Assembly: GCA_009692065.1 (NCBI GenBank)
Contig: SHZY01000046.1
Location: forward strand, 1 to 39,426
Reading direction: 5' to 3'
Source of the DNA: Gemmataceae bacterium
GTDB lineage: Bacteria > Planctomycetota > Planctomycetia > Gemmatales > Gemmataceae
Length of the DNA: 39,426 bases
Position numbers and translations under genes: made by a program
Shown here: piece by piece, positions 16,037-25,073 of the stretch
How positions within the stretch are numbered: position 1 is the stretch's first letter
Layout: the number at the start of each line of letters is the position of its first letter
Notes under the pieces: generated by a model
Seen by the model: the letters and a program-made list of their open reading frames with translations, nothing else
What the model was told of the DNA's origin: nothing
Databases searched by the model: none

Positions 16037-17227
16037 ATGTCGCTTATCGATTTGTTCTTGCAACGTCGCGTCAAGCTCGCCTACGCGCATCGCTTTCAGC
16101 CGCGCGTTGAGCTGCTGGAAGAACGGCAATGCCTGTCGGTGGCAGCGCCTGTCAACATTCATCTGGCGGCGCTGGCGCCAACCCAGGTAAAAGTAATGTG
16201 GAACACCGCCGTCGGCGTCGGCGGCTATAGCGTCTTCCTCTGGGACGGGACCAATGCGGTCCTCAAGACCACAGTCGCAGGCAATATCGCTGCCGTCACC
16301 GTCGCCGGCCTGAAACCGAATCAAGTACACTGGTTTGCCGTGGAGGCGTTCGATTTCTCGACCACCGCCCGCAGCGCCTGGGTGTCGATCAAAACACACG
16401 CCGATGCGATCACCGCGCCGACCAGCCTGCGTGTCGGCAATATCACGCAAAACCAACTCGGGCTCGCCTGGACCAACGCCACCGGGGCAACCGGCTATCG
16501 CATCTACACCTGGGACGGCGTACGCTCGCAACTGCTCGGCTCCACCACGCCGGCCGTGCCCGCCTTCACCGTCAAGAACCTGACTCCCGGCATCACCTAT
16601 TACTTCTACGTGCAAGCCTTCAACAACACGAACTCCGCCAACAGCCCCTGGGTCTCCGCCACCACCCCGACTTTCGGCCTGGCGTCGCCGAGCAACCTCA
16701 AGACCAATGTGCTCAGCGCGAGTACGATCGCACTCTCCTGGAAGGATGGCGCCAGCGAGACCGGTTACCGCGTCTATCGCTGGAACGGCGTCACCGGCGT
16801 GAACCCAGTGCTTCTCACCACGCTGGCGGGCAACACCACCGGCTATCAAGCGATTGGCCTGTTGCCGGGTAAGACCTACTGGTTCTATATTCAGGCCTTC
16901 AACGTCACGAGTTTCGCTAACACCGGCTGGGTCAGCGCGACAACGCTCAACGCCCTCGCCTTGCAGCCGCCGACGGCGGTGTATGTAGATATTACCGGCT
17001 CTAACAGCGTCGCCTTGTCGTGGGTCGAGCCTGCCCGCGCCACCGGCTACGCCGTGTTCGTCTGGACGGGCAGTTATTGGGCCAACGCCGTGACCGTGTC
17101 GGCCGGAACCCACAGCGTGCCGATCACCGGCTTGGTCGCGGGCCGCACCTACCGGTTCATTGTGCAATCGTTCACAGCCAATTTCGCCGAAGTCGCTAAC
17201 AGCAGCGCCGTTTTGGTAAATTTGTGA
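16037..17227 (+). CDS. Secreted protein with four fibronectin type III domains
   Basis: ATG 16037 has GGAGGT 7 nt upstream and opens MSLIDLFLQRR; an in-frame start further upstream lacks a ribosome-binding site. At ~20-32 the sequence FQPRVELLEERQCLS is the N-terminal motif found on many large extracellular planctomycete proteins (the 'LE-R-LLS' type), probably an export or surface-sorting signal. The rest of the 396 aa is four FN3 repeats of ~85-95 aa: ~38-118, ~122-210, ~213-305 and ~308-396. Each has a core like TGYRIYTWDG, a middle 'VxNLTPGxTYYFxVQAFN', and SxWVSATT at the end. No enzyme domain is present. A surface adhesion or spacer role is plausible but unproven. Confidence 0.8.
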   Translation: MSLIDLFLQRRVKLAYAHRFQPRVELLEERQCLSVAAPVNIHLAALAPTQVKVMWNTAVGVGGYSVFLWDGTNAVLKTTVAGNIAAVTVAGLKPNQVHWFAVEAFDFSTTARSAWVSIKTHADAITAPTSLRVGNITQNQLGLAWTNATGATGYRIYTWDGVRSQLLGSTTPAVPAFTVKNLTPGITYYFYVQAFNNTNSANSPWVSATTPTFGLASPSNLKTNVLSASTIALSWKDGASETGYRVYRWNGVTGVNPVLLTTLAGNTTGYQAIGLLPGKTYWFYIQAFNVTSFANTGWVSATTLNALALQPPTAVYVDITGSNSVALSWVEPARATGYAVFVWTGSYWANAVTVSAGTHSVPITGLVAGRTYRFIVQSFTANFAEVANSSAVLVNL

Positions 17228-17232
17228 TGATT

Positions 17233-17363
17233 CCCCTCTCCCCTCCAAGGGAGAATGGCTAGGGGTGAGCGGGCGGAGTTTGCAATAGCTTCACTTCGGA
17301 AAAAACCTGAGGCAGACGGGTCTTGACAGCGCCGCCCCCTCACCCCCGAACGGGAGAGGCGAG
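17233..17363. repeat. Inverted pair of CCTCTCCC/GGGTGAG elements
   Basis: The left element (17233-17276) reads CCCCTCTCCC...GGGGTGAGCGGGCGG, and the right one (17331-17363) is its inverted relative (GCCGCCCCCTCACCCC...GGGAGAGG). The pair follows the FN3 gene stop by 5 nt. The words resemble the hairpin at 27241-27266. It is a dispersed non-coding repeat, possibly working as terminator. Confidence 0.55.
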
Positions 17364-17466
17364 CAATGCAAAGCAATCCTCCCTAGACGACGACCCCCTT
17401 CCGTCGGACAATATCCTTGTGCCCGCCTTAACCTCCCACCTGTTTCTCTCCTCGAGGCTACCCCCG

Positions 17467-19833
17467 ATGACCCGCACCGCCACAGCCACGCTATTTGCGC
17501 TCGCACTTTCCACTTCAACAATAACCGCCGCCCCCTTCGACGAGATGGACTACGGTCCGTTCATCACGCACACTTTCCAGTTGCCCAACGGCAATACGAC
17601 GCTGCGCGGCATCGCGGTGCCGTTCGACGCGCTGATCGAAGGCGAAGCGATGACGCCGGGCGCCAAGGGGAAGCCGGTGTCCAATCCGGCGAAGTGCGGC
17701 ATCATCTTCGACACCGAACTCCTGCGCTACTCCGGCTACTGGAACGGCGGCTTCATCACCTGGAAGGGCGTCGTCTTCAACGGCAGTCACGGCGACAACC
17801 CCGGGCCGGCCGGCAAGGTGCTCGTTGCCACCAAAGCAACCCCCGGCTGGGCGATGAATGGCAAGTTCGACGACCCGCGCCCGATCCCGCACGGTCCGTT
17901 GCCACGCGAGTGGGGCCGCTACAAGGGGCTCTATCGCAGCGACAAAGGCATCGTCTTTTCGTACACCGTCGGCAACACCCAGGTGCTCGACCAGCCGAGC
18001 GTCGAGATTGTGAACCAACAGCGTGTCTTCTGTCGGACTCTGAATATCGGCCCCTCGAAAGAATCCTTAACAATTCTTGTCGCCGACGTGGCTGGAGCGG
18101 TCAAAGGAAACAGAATCAACGAGTCCACAATGCGGATGATGGATGCCATGGGCGCCACGACCGTCGGCCGGTTTGTCGGTGGGCCAAAGGGAACCGACTT
18201 GGATCGAATCGGCGCCGAACGCTTGATCCTCAAGATTCCTGCAAGCGACCAGCCATCGGCAATAAGGATCGTACTTTGGACTGGCGAAAAAGAACAAATC
18301 CTCGCGGGGCAAGCGTGTGTCGCTCAGGTGGGAGGCCCCACCGACCTCACCCCGCTCACCAGGGGCGGCAAGCCCCGCTTCACCGAAACCGTCACCACCA
18401 AGGGCGTGCGCGGCGACGACAAGACCGCCTACACCGTCGATTCCATCACGCCGCCGTTCAAGAATCCGTACAAGTCGTGGCTGCGCTTCGGCGGTTTCGA
18501 TTTCTTCTCCGACGGCCGCGCTGCCGTCTCCACCTGGTCGGGCGATGTCTGGGTCGTCACCGGCATCGACGACGGCCTTGAGAAGGTGACGTGGAAACGC
18601 TATGCCGCCGGCCTCTTTCATGCGCTCGGCCTGAAGATTGTCAACGATCAGGTTTACGTGCTGGGCCGCGATCAGATCACCCGGCTGCACGATCTCAACG
18701 GCGACGGCGAGGCTGACTTCTACGAGTGCTTCAACAACGAAGCGATGATCACCACCAACTTCCACGAGTTCACCTTCGATCTGCACACGGATCCGGAAGG
18801 CAACTTCTACTTCATCAAGGGCGGTCCCGTCCCGCCCGGCGGACGCGGCTGGCAGAAAATCACGCCTCACCATGGCTGTATTTTCAAGGTGTCCAAGGAC
18901 GGCTCCAAGCTCGACGTCGTCGCGCGCGGCTTTCGCGCTCCCAACGGCATGGGCGTTGGCCCCAACGGCGAGATCACCTGCGGTGACAACGAAGGTACCT
19001 GGACGCCAACCTGCCCCATCAACTGGATCAAACAAGGCGGCTTCTACGGCGTCCCTGATTTCGCCGCGAAACCCAAGCCGGAATTTCCCAAGGTGCGCGA
19101 CAACCCGCTCTGCTGGCTCCCTCGCGACATCGATAATTCCAACGGCGGCCAGGCCTGGATCACCGGCAAGAACTTTGGCCCGCTCTCCGGGTCACTGCTG
19201 CATGCCTCTTATGGCACCTGCCGGCTTTACAATGTTCTGAAGGAAGAGGTCGGCGGGCAGATGCAGGGAGGCGTCGTGCCGATTGTGCCTACTTTCGACA
19301 GCGGCATCTGCCGGCTGCGCTTCCAGGAAAAACAAAACGCCCTCTTCCTCACCGGTCTGCGCGGCTGGCAGACGACCGCGCAAAAGGATGCCGGTTTCTA
19401 CCGCGTTCGTTACACGGGCAAGAAGGCCAACCTGCCGGTCGACCTAAAGGTGCGACCCGGCGAAGTGGCCCTTACCTTCAGCGACCCGCTCGACAAGTCG
19501 CTTGCCACTGATCCCGATAGCTTCAACGTCCACCGCTGGAACTACCGCTGGACCGAGAACTACGGCTCCGCCCAATACAAAATCTCCAACCCGAAGCAGC
19601 AGGGCCGCGATGACATGGAGGTCCAGTCGGCAACCCTGTCGGCCGACGCGAAGACCGTGATGCTCAAGATCAACAACCTAGCGCCCGTGATGCAGATGAA
19701 GATCCAGTACAACCTGCGCAGCGCTGATCAGACGCCGATCAAGAGCGTCATTCATCACACGATCAACGTCGTCGGCAACCAGCGCGGCGAGGTGCACGTG
19801 GGTGAATATCGCATCGTACAAGCCAAAGACTGA
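17467..19833 (+). CDS. DUF6797-domain secreted propeller protein
   Basis: ATG 17467 begins a signal peptide (MTRTATATLFALALS, then ITAAP), giving 788 aa; GAGG lies 9 nt upstream. Residues ~22-270 match the DUF6797 N-terminal domain as I know it (DEMDYGPFITHTFQLP, LRGIAVPFDA, ELLRYSGYWNGGFITWKG, GRYKGLYRSDKGIVFSYTVG). Residues ~330-640 are a sorbosone-dehydrogenase-like propeller (FGGFDFFSDGRAAVSTWSGD, LHDLNGDGEADFYECFNN, ARGFRAPNGMGVGPNGEITC). The last ~120 residues form a beta-rich domain (LKVRPGEVALTFSDPLDKS). It contains no CxxCH of its own, but the downstream gene supplies a multiheme cytochrome, so the pair may act as a periplasmic dehydrogenase and its electron acceptor. That pairing is an inference from gene order. 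Confidence 0.8.
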   Translation: MTRTATATLFALALSTSTITAAPFDEMDYGPFITHTFQLPNGNTTLRGIAVPFDALIEGEAMTPGAKGKPVSNPAKCGIIFDTELLRYSGYWNGGFITWKGVVFNGSHGDNPGPAGKVLVATKATPGWAMNGKFDDPRPIPHGPLPREWGRYKGLYRSDKGIVFSYTVGNTQVLDQPSVEIVNQQRVFCRTLNIGPSKESLTILVADVAGAVKGNRINESTMRMMDAMGATTVGRFVGGPKGTDLDRIGAERLILKIPASDQPSAIRIVLWTGEKEQILAGQACVAQVGGPTDLTPLTRGGKPRFTETVTTKGVRGDDKTAYTVDSITPPFKNPYKSWLRFGGFDFFSDGRAAVSTWSGDVWVVTGIDDGLEKVTWKRYAAGLFHALGLKIVNDQVYVLGRDQITRLHDLNGDGEADFYECFNNEAMITTNFHEFTFDLHTDPEGNFYFIKGGPVPPGGRGWQKITPHHGCIFKVSKDGSKLDVVARGFRAPNGMGVGPNGEITCGDNEGTWTPTCPINWIKQGGFYGVPDFAAKPKPEFPKVRDNPLCWLPRDIDNSNGGQAWITGKNFGPLSGSLLHASYGTCRLYNVLKEEVGGQMQGGVVPIVPTFDSGICRLRFQEKQNALFLTGLRGWQTTAQKDAGFYRVRYTGKKANLPVDLKVRPGEVALTFSDPLDKSLATDPDSFNVHRWNYRWTENYGSAQYKISNPKQQGRDDMEVQSATLSADAKTVMLKINNLAPVMQMKIQYNLRSADQTPIKSVIHHTINVVGNQRGEVHVGEYRIVQAKD

Positions 19834-19863
19834 TTCACACTACCCCTATCACGGGAGATACGA

Positions 19864-20226
19864 ATGTTACGAACAAACGTCGCCATGACCATGACAGTCG
19901 GCCTCCTGGTCCTTTGCGGCTTGTCGCATGGCCAGGAATCGAAGAAACCGTTCACGGTCATTGGCGAGGTGAAGGCCCAGAAGGAAACGAAGGATCGAAA
20001 GAACACCCTCATCGATGTCCTCGCGCCCGGCGAGGAGAAAGCGCGTTCCTACCACGTGATGTACGATCCCAAGATCAAAGGGCCGGTGGCGTCCGTATTG
20101 GCTGCGGTGCGCGCCGCCAAGGTCGGCGAACGAGTCGAGATGGAATGCGTCCAAACCAATCACGGTCCGGCAATCACCACGTTCCGCGTGCTCAAAAAAG
20201 GTGGTGACACCAAGGACAAGAAGTGA
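19864..20226 (+). CDS. Small secreted protein of unknown function
   Basis: A 120-aa protein begins at ATG 19864 with GGGAGA as ribosome-binding site. It has a signal peptide (VAMTMTVGLLVLCGLSHG) and a compact mature part of ~97 residues (PFTVIGEVKAQKETKDRKNT, ARSYHVMYDPKIKG, RVEMECVQTNHGPAITTFRV) with a Lys-rich tail. The 'GEVKAQKE...ITTFRVLKK' pattern suggests a small beta-barrel (OB-like), but I do not recognise a family. It lies 30 nt after the DUF6797 gene and 34 nt before the multiheme cytochrome gene, so it is very probably in their operon. Confidence 0.7.
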   Translation: MLRTNVAMTMTVGLLVLCGLSHGQESKKPFTVIGEVKAQKETKDRKNTLIDVLAPGEEKARSYHVMYDPKIKGPVASVLAAVRAAKVGERVEMECVQTNHGPAITTFRVLKKGGDTKDKK

Positions 20227-20260
20227 GTCGAGCCCCAGTGCAACCGGTAATCAGAAATCC

Positions 20261-22318
20261 ATGATCCGCATACCCCTGCTACTTGCGGCGGCGGTCGCAC
20301 TGTGCTGCGCCGCTGCGTGGGCATTTCAGCCCGGAGACCCGTTCAAGCCCGGCAAGCTCTCGCCCGCCGAGCAAGCCGCCCTCGCCCCAGGCCTGACGCT
20401 GCGCTTCTACGCCAAACCCGGCGACGCCAAGCCGCTCGACACGCGCCGCATTCGCCTGGCCGCCCTTCACATACCGAAGGACTCACCGCCGAGTCCCTTC
20501 CTCGTGCCCGGCCCCATTCATGCGAAGATCAGCGGCTATCTCAAGAACCAGCTCAAAGGCACGTACTCGTTCCGTTTGACGGGCACTGGCAAGATCGTGC
20601 TGCGCATCAACGACAAGGAAGTCTTGAAGAATGACGCCAAGGAGCCGGTCGAAGTCGAACTGGCGAAAAACTACAACCGCATCGAAATCCTCTACACCAG
20701 CCCGGCAACCGGCGACTCCACGCTGCGGCTCGACTGGTCCGGCGAAAAGTTCGGCCTCGAGCCGGTGCCGCCGGAGGCGCTGTTTTCACGCAAGGATGAC
20801 GCTGATCTCGTGGAGAAGACGAAATTGCGTGAAGGGCGATCGCTGTTCGCAAACCTGCATTGCGGCAACTGTCATACCTTGCCGTCAAAAGTTGCTCAGG
20901 CCCATGTGCAGATGCCGGAGTTGACCGTTCCCTGGTATGACAGGACACCTCGACTCGATGCCACGGGCAATCGCTTCCAGGCCGACTGGCTCGCCGCCTG
21001 GATACTGGACCCACGCTCGCTGCGCCCTGAGGCGACAATGCCGAGCGTACTCACTGGCCCTGACGCCGCCAAGTCGGCGGCCGATATCGCTGCCTATTTG
21101 ATGTTGCAAAAAGGCCCGGCACTGGAACCGTTCAGCAAATCGCCGCAAGCCGCAACGGGCGAGGCGATCTTCAAGAAACTTGGCTGCAATTCCTGCCATC
21201 GGCTCGACGATCCAAAAACGAAGGACGAACTCGGGCGACTGAGCTTGCACCATGTTGCCGCGAAGTTCTCCACCAACGCGCTGCAACATTTCCTCAAGGA
21301 GCCGCACAAACGTTATCAATGGACGCGGATGCCGGATTTCAAGCTGTCCAATGACGAAACCGGCCATCTCGAAGCGTATTTGCGCGATCAAGCAATAGGC
21401 AAAATCGACGTGAAGGCCCGCGGTGATGCGTTCCGCGGCGGAAAACTCATCGAGGCCCACTGCTCCAACTGCCATATGACTTCTCGAGTCGGCACCGTCA
21501 ACATGTTCGAGTTTGCCAAATGGGTCCAAACACCAATCAAGAATCTCGACCTGGGCTGTCTCGCCACGAAGGACAGGGGTAAGGCGCCCGGTTTCGCGCT
21601 GAACGAAACGGATCGCGCCGCCCTGACGGCCTTCCTCAAGACCGATGGTAAGTCGCTCACGCGCGAGACGCCGGCTGAATTCTCGCAGCGCCAAGTGAAG
21701 ACGCTGCGCTGCGACTCCTGCCATCGCCGCGACGGCGAGACGACACGCTGGCATACGGTCCTTGAAGACGAGGGCAAGGTGCCGGAAAACCTGCCCAGCC
21801 TGACCTGGATCGGCGAGAAACTCAAGCCCGCGTGGACGAAGAAGTTGCTCGCCGGCCAAAGCGATCACAGCGCCCGCCCGTGGATCAAGGGGCGCATGCC
21901 CGCCTTTCCCGCCCGTGCCGAGATGCTCGCTGTCGGCCTGTCGCACGAGCACGGTTTCGGCATCGACGAGGACAAGCGGCCCAGGCCCGACGCCAAGCTT
22001 GCCGCGGTCGGCGAAAAGCTAATCCCGCAGCAAGGCGGCTTCAACTGCATCAATTGCCATGGCATCGGCAAGACGCCGGCGATCCAGCCCTTCGAAGCTC
22101 CCGGCATCAACCTGCTCGATGCCGCCATTCGCTTACGTTATGGCTATTACCAGCGATGGATGCTTGCCCCGGATCGCGTTGACGTGACGATGCGCATGCC
22201 AGTCTTCGCGACCGACGGGAAGACGACGCAATTGCGCGACGTCTTCGACGGCGATGCACGCCAACAATACGACGCGCTGTGGCACTACATCCAGACGTTG
22301 CCGGCAAATAAGAAGTGA
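20261..22318 (+). CDS. Pentaheme-type c-type cytochrome with N-terminal PA14-like domain
   Basis: The 685-aa protein starts at ATG 20261 with a signal peptide (IPLLLAAAVALCCAAAWAFQ). Residues ~45-165 look like a PA14-type beta domain (LTLRFYAKPGD, YSFRLTGTGKIVLRIND, NRIEILYTSPATGDSTLRL). Five CxxCH heme motifs follow: CGNCH (201-205), CNSCH (309-313), CSNCH (401-405), CDSCH (484-488) and CINCH (596-600). Methionine-containing stretches such as RMPDF and RMPVF could be axial ligands. It is probably a periplasmic electron carrier for the DUF6797 protein encoded two genes upstream. Five motifs in one chain is more than the one or two in most planctomycete cytochromes of this kind. The ribosome-binding site is weak, so coupling to upstream translation is possible. 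Confidence 0.8.
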   Translation: MIRIPLLLAAAVALCCAAAWAFQPGDPFKPGKLSPAEQAALAPGLTLRFYAKPGDAKPLDTRRIRLAALHIPKDSPPSPFLVPGPIHAKISGYLKNQLKGTYSFRLTGTGKIVLRINDKEVLKNDAKEPVEVELAKNYNRIEILYTSPATGDSTLRLDWSGEKFGLEPVPPEALFSRKDDADLVEKTKLREGRSLFANLHCGNCHTLPSKVAQAHVQMPELTVPWYDRTPRLDATGNRFQADWLAAWILDPRSLRPEATMPSVLTGPDAAKSAADIAAYLMLQKGPALEPFSKSPQAATGEAIFKKLGCNSCHRLDDPKTKDELGRLSLHHVAAKFSTNALQHFLKEPHKRYQWTRMPDFKLSNDETGHLEAYLRDQAIGKIDVKARGDAFRGGKLIEAHCSNCHMTSRVGTVNMFEFAKWVQTPIKNLDLGCLATKDRGKAPGFALNETDRAALTAFLKTDGKSLTRETPAEFSQRQVKTLRCDSCHRRDGETTRWHTVLEDEGKVPENLPSLTWIGEKLKPAWTKKLLAGQSDHSARPWIKGRMPAFPARAEMLAVGLSHEHGFGIDEDKRPRPDAKLAAVGEKLIPQQGGFNCINCHGIGKTPAIQPFEAPGINLLDAAIRLRYGYYQRWMLAPDRVDVTMRMPVFATDGKTTQLRDVFDGDARQQYDALWHYIQTLPANKK

Positions 22319-22324
22319 CCGCCG

Positions 22325-22368
22325 CTTACGTTTAGCGCCCGTATGGCGACGTGTGGGCGCTAAACAAG
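22325..22368. repeat. Palindrome T4 (CGTTTAGCGCCC family) overlapping a stop codon
   Basis: The arms (GTTTAGCGCCC at 22330-22340 and its inverse at 22355-22365) are followed outward by imperfect pairing to 22325 and 22368. It separates two convergent genes. Read on the minus strand, its right arm contains the TAG stop of the ceramidase-like gene (22360-22362). Confidence 0.9.
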
Positions 22369-23799
22369 AACAGTAATTTCCCGCGCAATCGCCTCGATCA
22401 AGACCTCCAACGATCCCGCCCCCACGCACGCGATCGTGTCCTGATAGATCCCATAACCATATCTTGCCGCCGCCGGCACATAACCCGGCTGCCAATCCCC
22501 CGTCAAGGTGGCGACAATCACGGGATGCGGCGCGAATCGCTGGCGCAAGGCGATCTGAAACGCTTGATACAATTCGCCCGGCACCAACACCCACAGCGCA
22601 TCGCCGAGCCGCCACAGATTTACGTGATACGGAAACACCTTGCCCGCCGGGATTGCGCGCAGCCGGGTGAGGTGACGGTTCTTTTGCTCGACCATCGCCC
22701 GGCAATCGCGTGCCTTCTGCTCATCGCCGGCCGCCCTGGCCTTTTTTTCCTCCTCTTGCCACCGGGCATGCGCCGACTCGGTTTCCTTCAGATCGGCGAG
22801 ATCGTGCCTATAGGGCAACTCGACGGTCCACTGTTTCACACGCCACTGTTCCTGCCGCGCCAGCGAATCGGCCGTGACGGGCACATGCTTCCACGTGCCG
22901 ATGGTTGTGCCGGAGACGACCGGCCCAGCGTAGACGAATCGCGTCCCCGCCGCCGGCACCGTCTCCAGGGCAGACATCGCCGCATAGCCGAGTTGCCGGC
23001 CGTTGCGATCGGCAATCGCCCAATCGCCCACGAATCCCTCGCGCGGGCCCAGGTCGCCCGATGCGCCCTGCAGGAACAAACACGGAGCGCCGGTCGCCTG
23101 CTCGATCACCTCGCGCATGGCGCCGACGTAATCCGGACTGATCGCGGTATTGTCCCATGCCAGCGTTGTTGGATGACAGGCGTAATTGACCATCGTTGCC
23201 AGGTTCACCCCCTTGACGCTCGTGATTCGCGCGACGAGCACCGTATCGTCGGCACTGCCCGCCGGATTGAAGCCGCACACGTACTGACGGCGGTCCGTAT
23301 CCAGATAATCGCGCTGCCCCGCCAAGTTGCAGCGCCCCTGGACATAGATGATCGTCGCCGGCTGGATCGCTTGCTGGGCTTGCCGGGCGAGCTGAGTAAG
23401 TTTCTTGACAACATCGTCGAGGTACGGCCCGATCAACTCACCGCCCGGAAAGTGCGCCCGCGAGCGTGACATCCAGCCGGAGCCATGCGTATGCGACAGG
23501 GTCACTTGGACCTGAGCCGGCCCAATCGCGGTCGCCTGGCCGAGGGCTTCGCGGATGCGCGTCATCTCGGCACTATCGATGACGCAGTGATCGAGCGCGA
23601 CGATGAGCTGCGCCTGCTTGGCGTCGTCGGACATCGGCTGCAGCCAAAGCAGAGTGGCCAAGAGCGGCCGATGCACGTCGGTCGCCTTGTCGTGGACGGC
23701 AGCGCCCCACATACGGTGATAGATGCCAACGGGGGGCGTGATGTCGCCGCGGCTGACACCGGCTTGACAGCGGGTTTGTGGAGTATCAACGTGGTTCAT
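22360..23799 (-). CDS. Neutral/alkaline ceramidase-like hydrolase
   Basis: ATG 23799 has GAGGAA just upstream and gives 479 aa with no signal peptide. The N-terminus QAGVSRGDITPPVGIYHRMW is the standard opening of the neutral/alkaline non-lysosomal ceramidase N-terminal domain family. Further family landmarks are TLSHTHGSG, NYACHPTTL and FLQGASGDLGP, the last corresponding to the region of the catalytic Ser in ceramidases. The C-terminal immunoglobulin-like domain of true ceramidases is absent, so ceramide is unlikely to be the confirmed substrate; planctomycetes have many such paralogues. It is the last gene of the sugar-acid operon, overlapping the transporter gene by 14 nt. Its final codons and TAG lie in palindrome T4. 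Confidence 0.75.
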   Translation of the reverse strand: MNHVDTPQTRCQAGVSRGDITPPVGIYHRMWGAAVHDKATDVHRPLLATLLWLQPMSDDAKQAQLIVALDHCVIDSAEMTRIREALGQATAIGPAQVQVTLSHTHGSGWMSRSRAHFPGGELIGPYLDDVVKKLTQLARQAQQAIQPATIIYVQGRCNLAGQRDYLDTDRRQYVCGFNPAGSADDTVLVARITSVKGVNLATMVNYACHPTTLAWDNTAISPDYVGAMREVIEQATGAPCLFLQGASGDLGPREGFVGDWAIADRNGRQLGYAAMSALETVPAAGTRFVYAGPVVSGTTIGTWKHVPVTADSLARQEQWRVKQWTVELPYRHDLADLKETESAHARWQEEEKKARAAGDEQKARDCRAMVEQKNRHLTRLRAIPAGKVFPYHVNLWRLGDALWVLVPGELYQAFQIALRQRFAPHPVIVATLTGDWQPGYVPAAARYGYGIYQDTIACVGAGSLEVLIEAIAREITVLV

Positions 23800-25072
23800 G
23801 GTGTTCCTCGAAATCTCCTCGCCGCGCTGGGGGTTCCCCGACGCGGATTCCCGTATCGTCAACCGGCAGCGCAGGATCAACGAACAGCGGCTGCTTCGGA
23901 TTCAACAGCACCCAGCAAATCGAATCGACAAAGAAAACGCCCGCAACCACCAAGAGCGCCGCGTCCCAGCTGCCGGTCCGCTCGGTCAGCGAGCCGGCGA
24001 CGAAGTTCACGATGGCCCCGCCGAAGTTGCCGGCCATGTTCATCATGCTGAAGACGACGCCGATGCGCCGGCCGCCGAACTCGATAGCCACCGTCCAGCC
24101 GCTGACGCCGCCAAACGAGGCGATGAAGGCGCCGACCATGAAGATGGCCAGCGCGACGGAATTGTCCGAGATCAATCGGCTGGCGAGCACGAGTCCACCC
24201 GCCGCGGTCATGCCGACAAGGGCGATCCCTTGCCGGCATAAGCGGCGCCAACCGGTGCGTCGGAACAGCCAGTCGGAGAAGAACCCGCCGCAGATGCCTC
24301 CGGTCATGGCTGCGAGTCCAACCCAGAATGCGCCGTCGCCGGCGCCCTTCTGAGTAAAACCCCGCTCCTCGCGCAAGAAAACAGGAAACCAGTTGATGAA
24401 GAAGATCATGGCGCCGGCCCGGAAGAATTGCTGCCCGCACAGAAGCCAAAGCGAAATGCTGCCTGCCATCCGGGTCCAGTCCGCGCGCGCCATCGGCGTG
24501 GAGACCGCCTGCGGACCCACACGTTCGCGAATTGACAGAAGATACGCGCCGGCCCAGAAGACGCCAATGGCGCCATACGCCACGTAGGTCGTCTGCCAGG
24601 AAAACTTCAGGTCATCGACCATCCGCACTGTCAACCAGCCGGCCAGGGCGTTGCCTAACATCGTCGCGCTGCCGAGCAATCCGGACGCCATCGCCTTCTC
24701 GGTGTCGGGAAACCAGGCGCCGATCAACTTGGCGGCACACGGAAAGATGCCGGCCAGCGCCATGCCCATGAGGAACCAGACCACCAAAAAGGCCTCGAAG
24801 GTCGTACACCAGCCGATGACGCCGGTCAGGATGGACCAGACAACGGCCAGCGCCGCCAGCACATTGCGGCCGCCATAGCGATCCGCCAGCCAGCCAGCCG
24901 GCACCTGCATGAGCGCGTAACCGACCAGCCAGGCGGAGCCGATGATGCCGAAGTCCTCGGTGTTGATGCCGAGATCGCCGCAGATGGGCTGCTTGACGGA
25001 GTTGACGCCCGTGCGCTGGATATACGCGATGATGGCGCTGAAACACAGAAATAACAGGACAAGGTAGCGCAT
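23786..25072 (-). CDS. MFS transporter, anion:cation symporter type
   Basis: The 428-aa protein starts at ATG 25072, one base after the stop of the DapA-family gene, so translation is probably coupled; no separate ribosome-binding site is needed. Twelve hydrophobic segments can be counted, with the MFS signature GWLADRYGGRN between helices 2 and 3 and LFRRTGWRR between helices 8 and 9. The style (FGIIGSAWLVGYALMQVPAG, WLVGY, NMAGNFGGAIVNFVAG) is that of the ACS family, which includes hexuronate (ExuT) and galactonate (DgoT) symporters. Given the dehydratase and aldolase upstream it likely imports a sugar acid across the inner membrane. Substrate assignment is by context only. Confidence 0.8.
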   Translation of the reverse strand: MRYLVLLFLCFSAIIAYIQRTGVNSVKQPICGDLGINTEDFGIIGSAWLVGYALMQVPAGWLADRYGGRNVLAALAVVWSILTGVIGWCTTFEAFLVVWFLMGMALAGIFPCAAKLIGAWFPDTEKAMASGLLGSATMLGNALAGWLTVRMVDDLKFSWQTTYVAYGAIGVFWAGAYLLSIRERVGPQAVSTPMARADWTRMAGSISLWLLCGQQFFRAGAMIFFINWFPVFLREERGFTQKGAGDGAFWVGLAAMTGGICGGFFSDWLFRRTGWRRLCRQGIALVGMTAAGGLVLASRLISDNSVALAIFMVGAFIASFGGVSGWTVAIEFGGRRIGVVFSMMNMAGNFGGAIVNFVAGSLTERTGSWDAALLVVAGVFFVDSICWVLLNPKQPLFVDPALPVDDTGIRVGEPPARRGDFEEHHEPR

Positions 25073-25073
25073 G

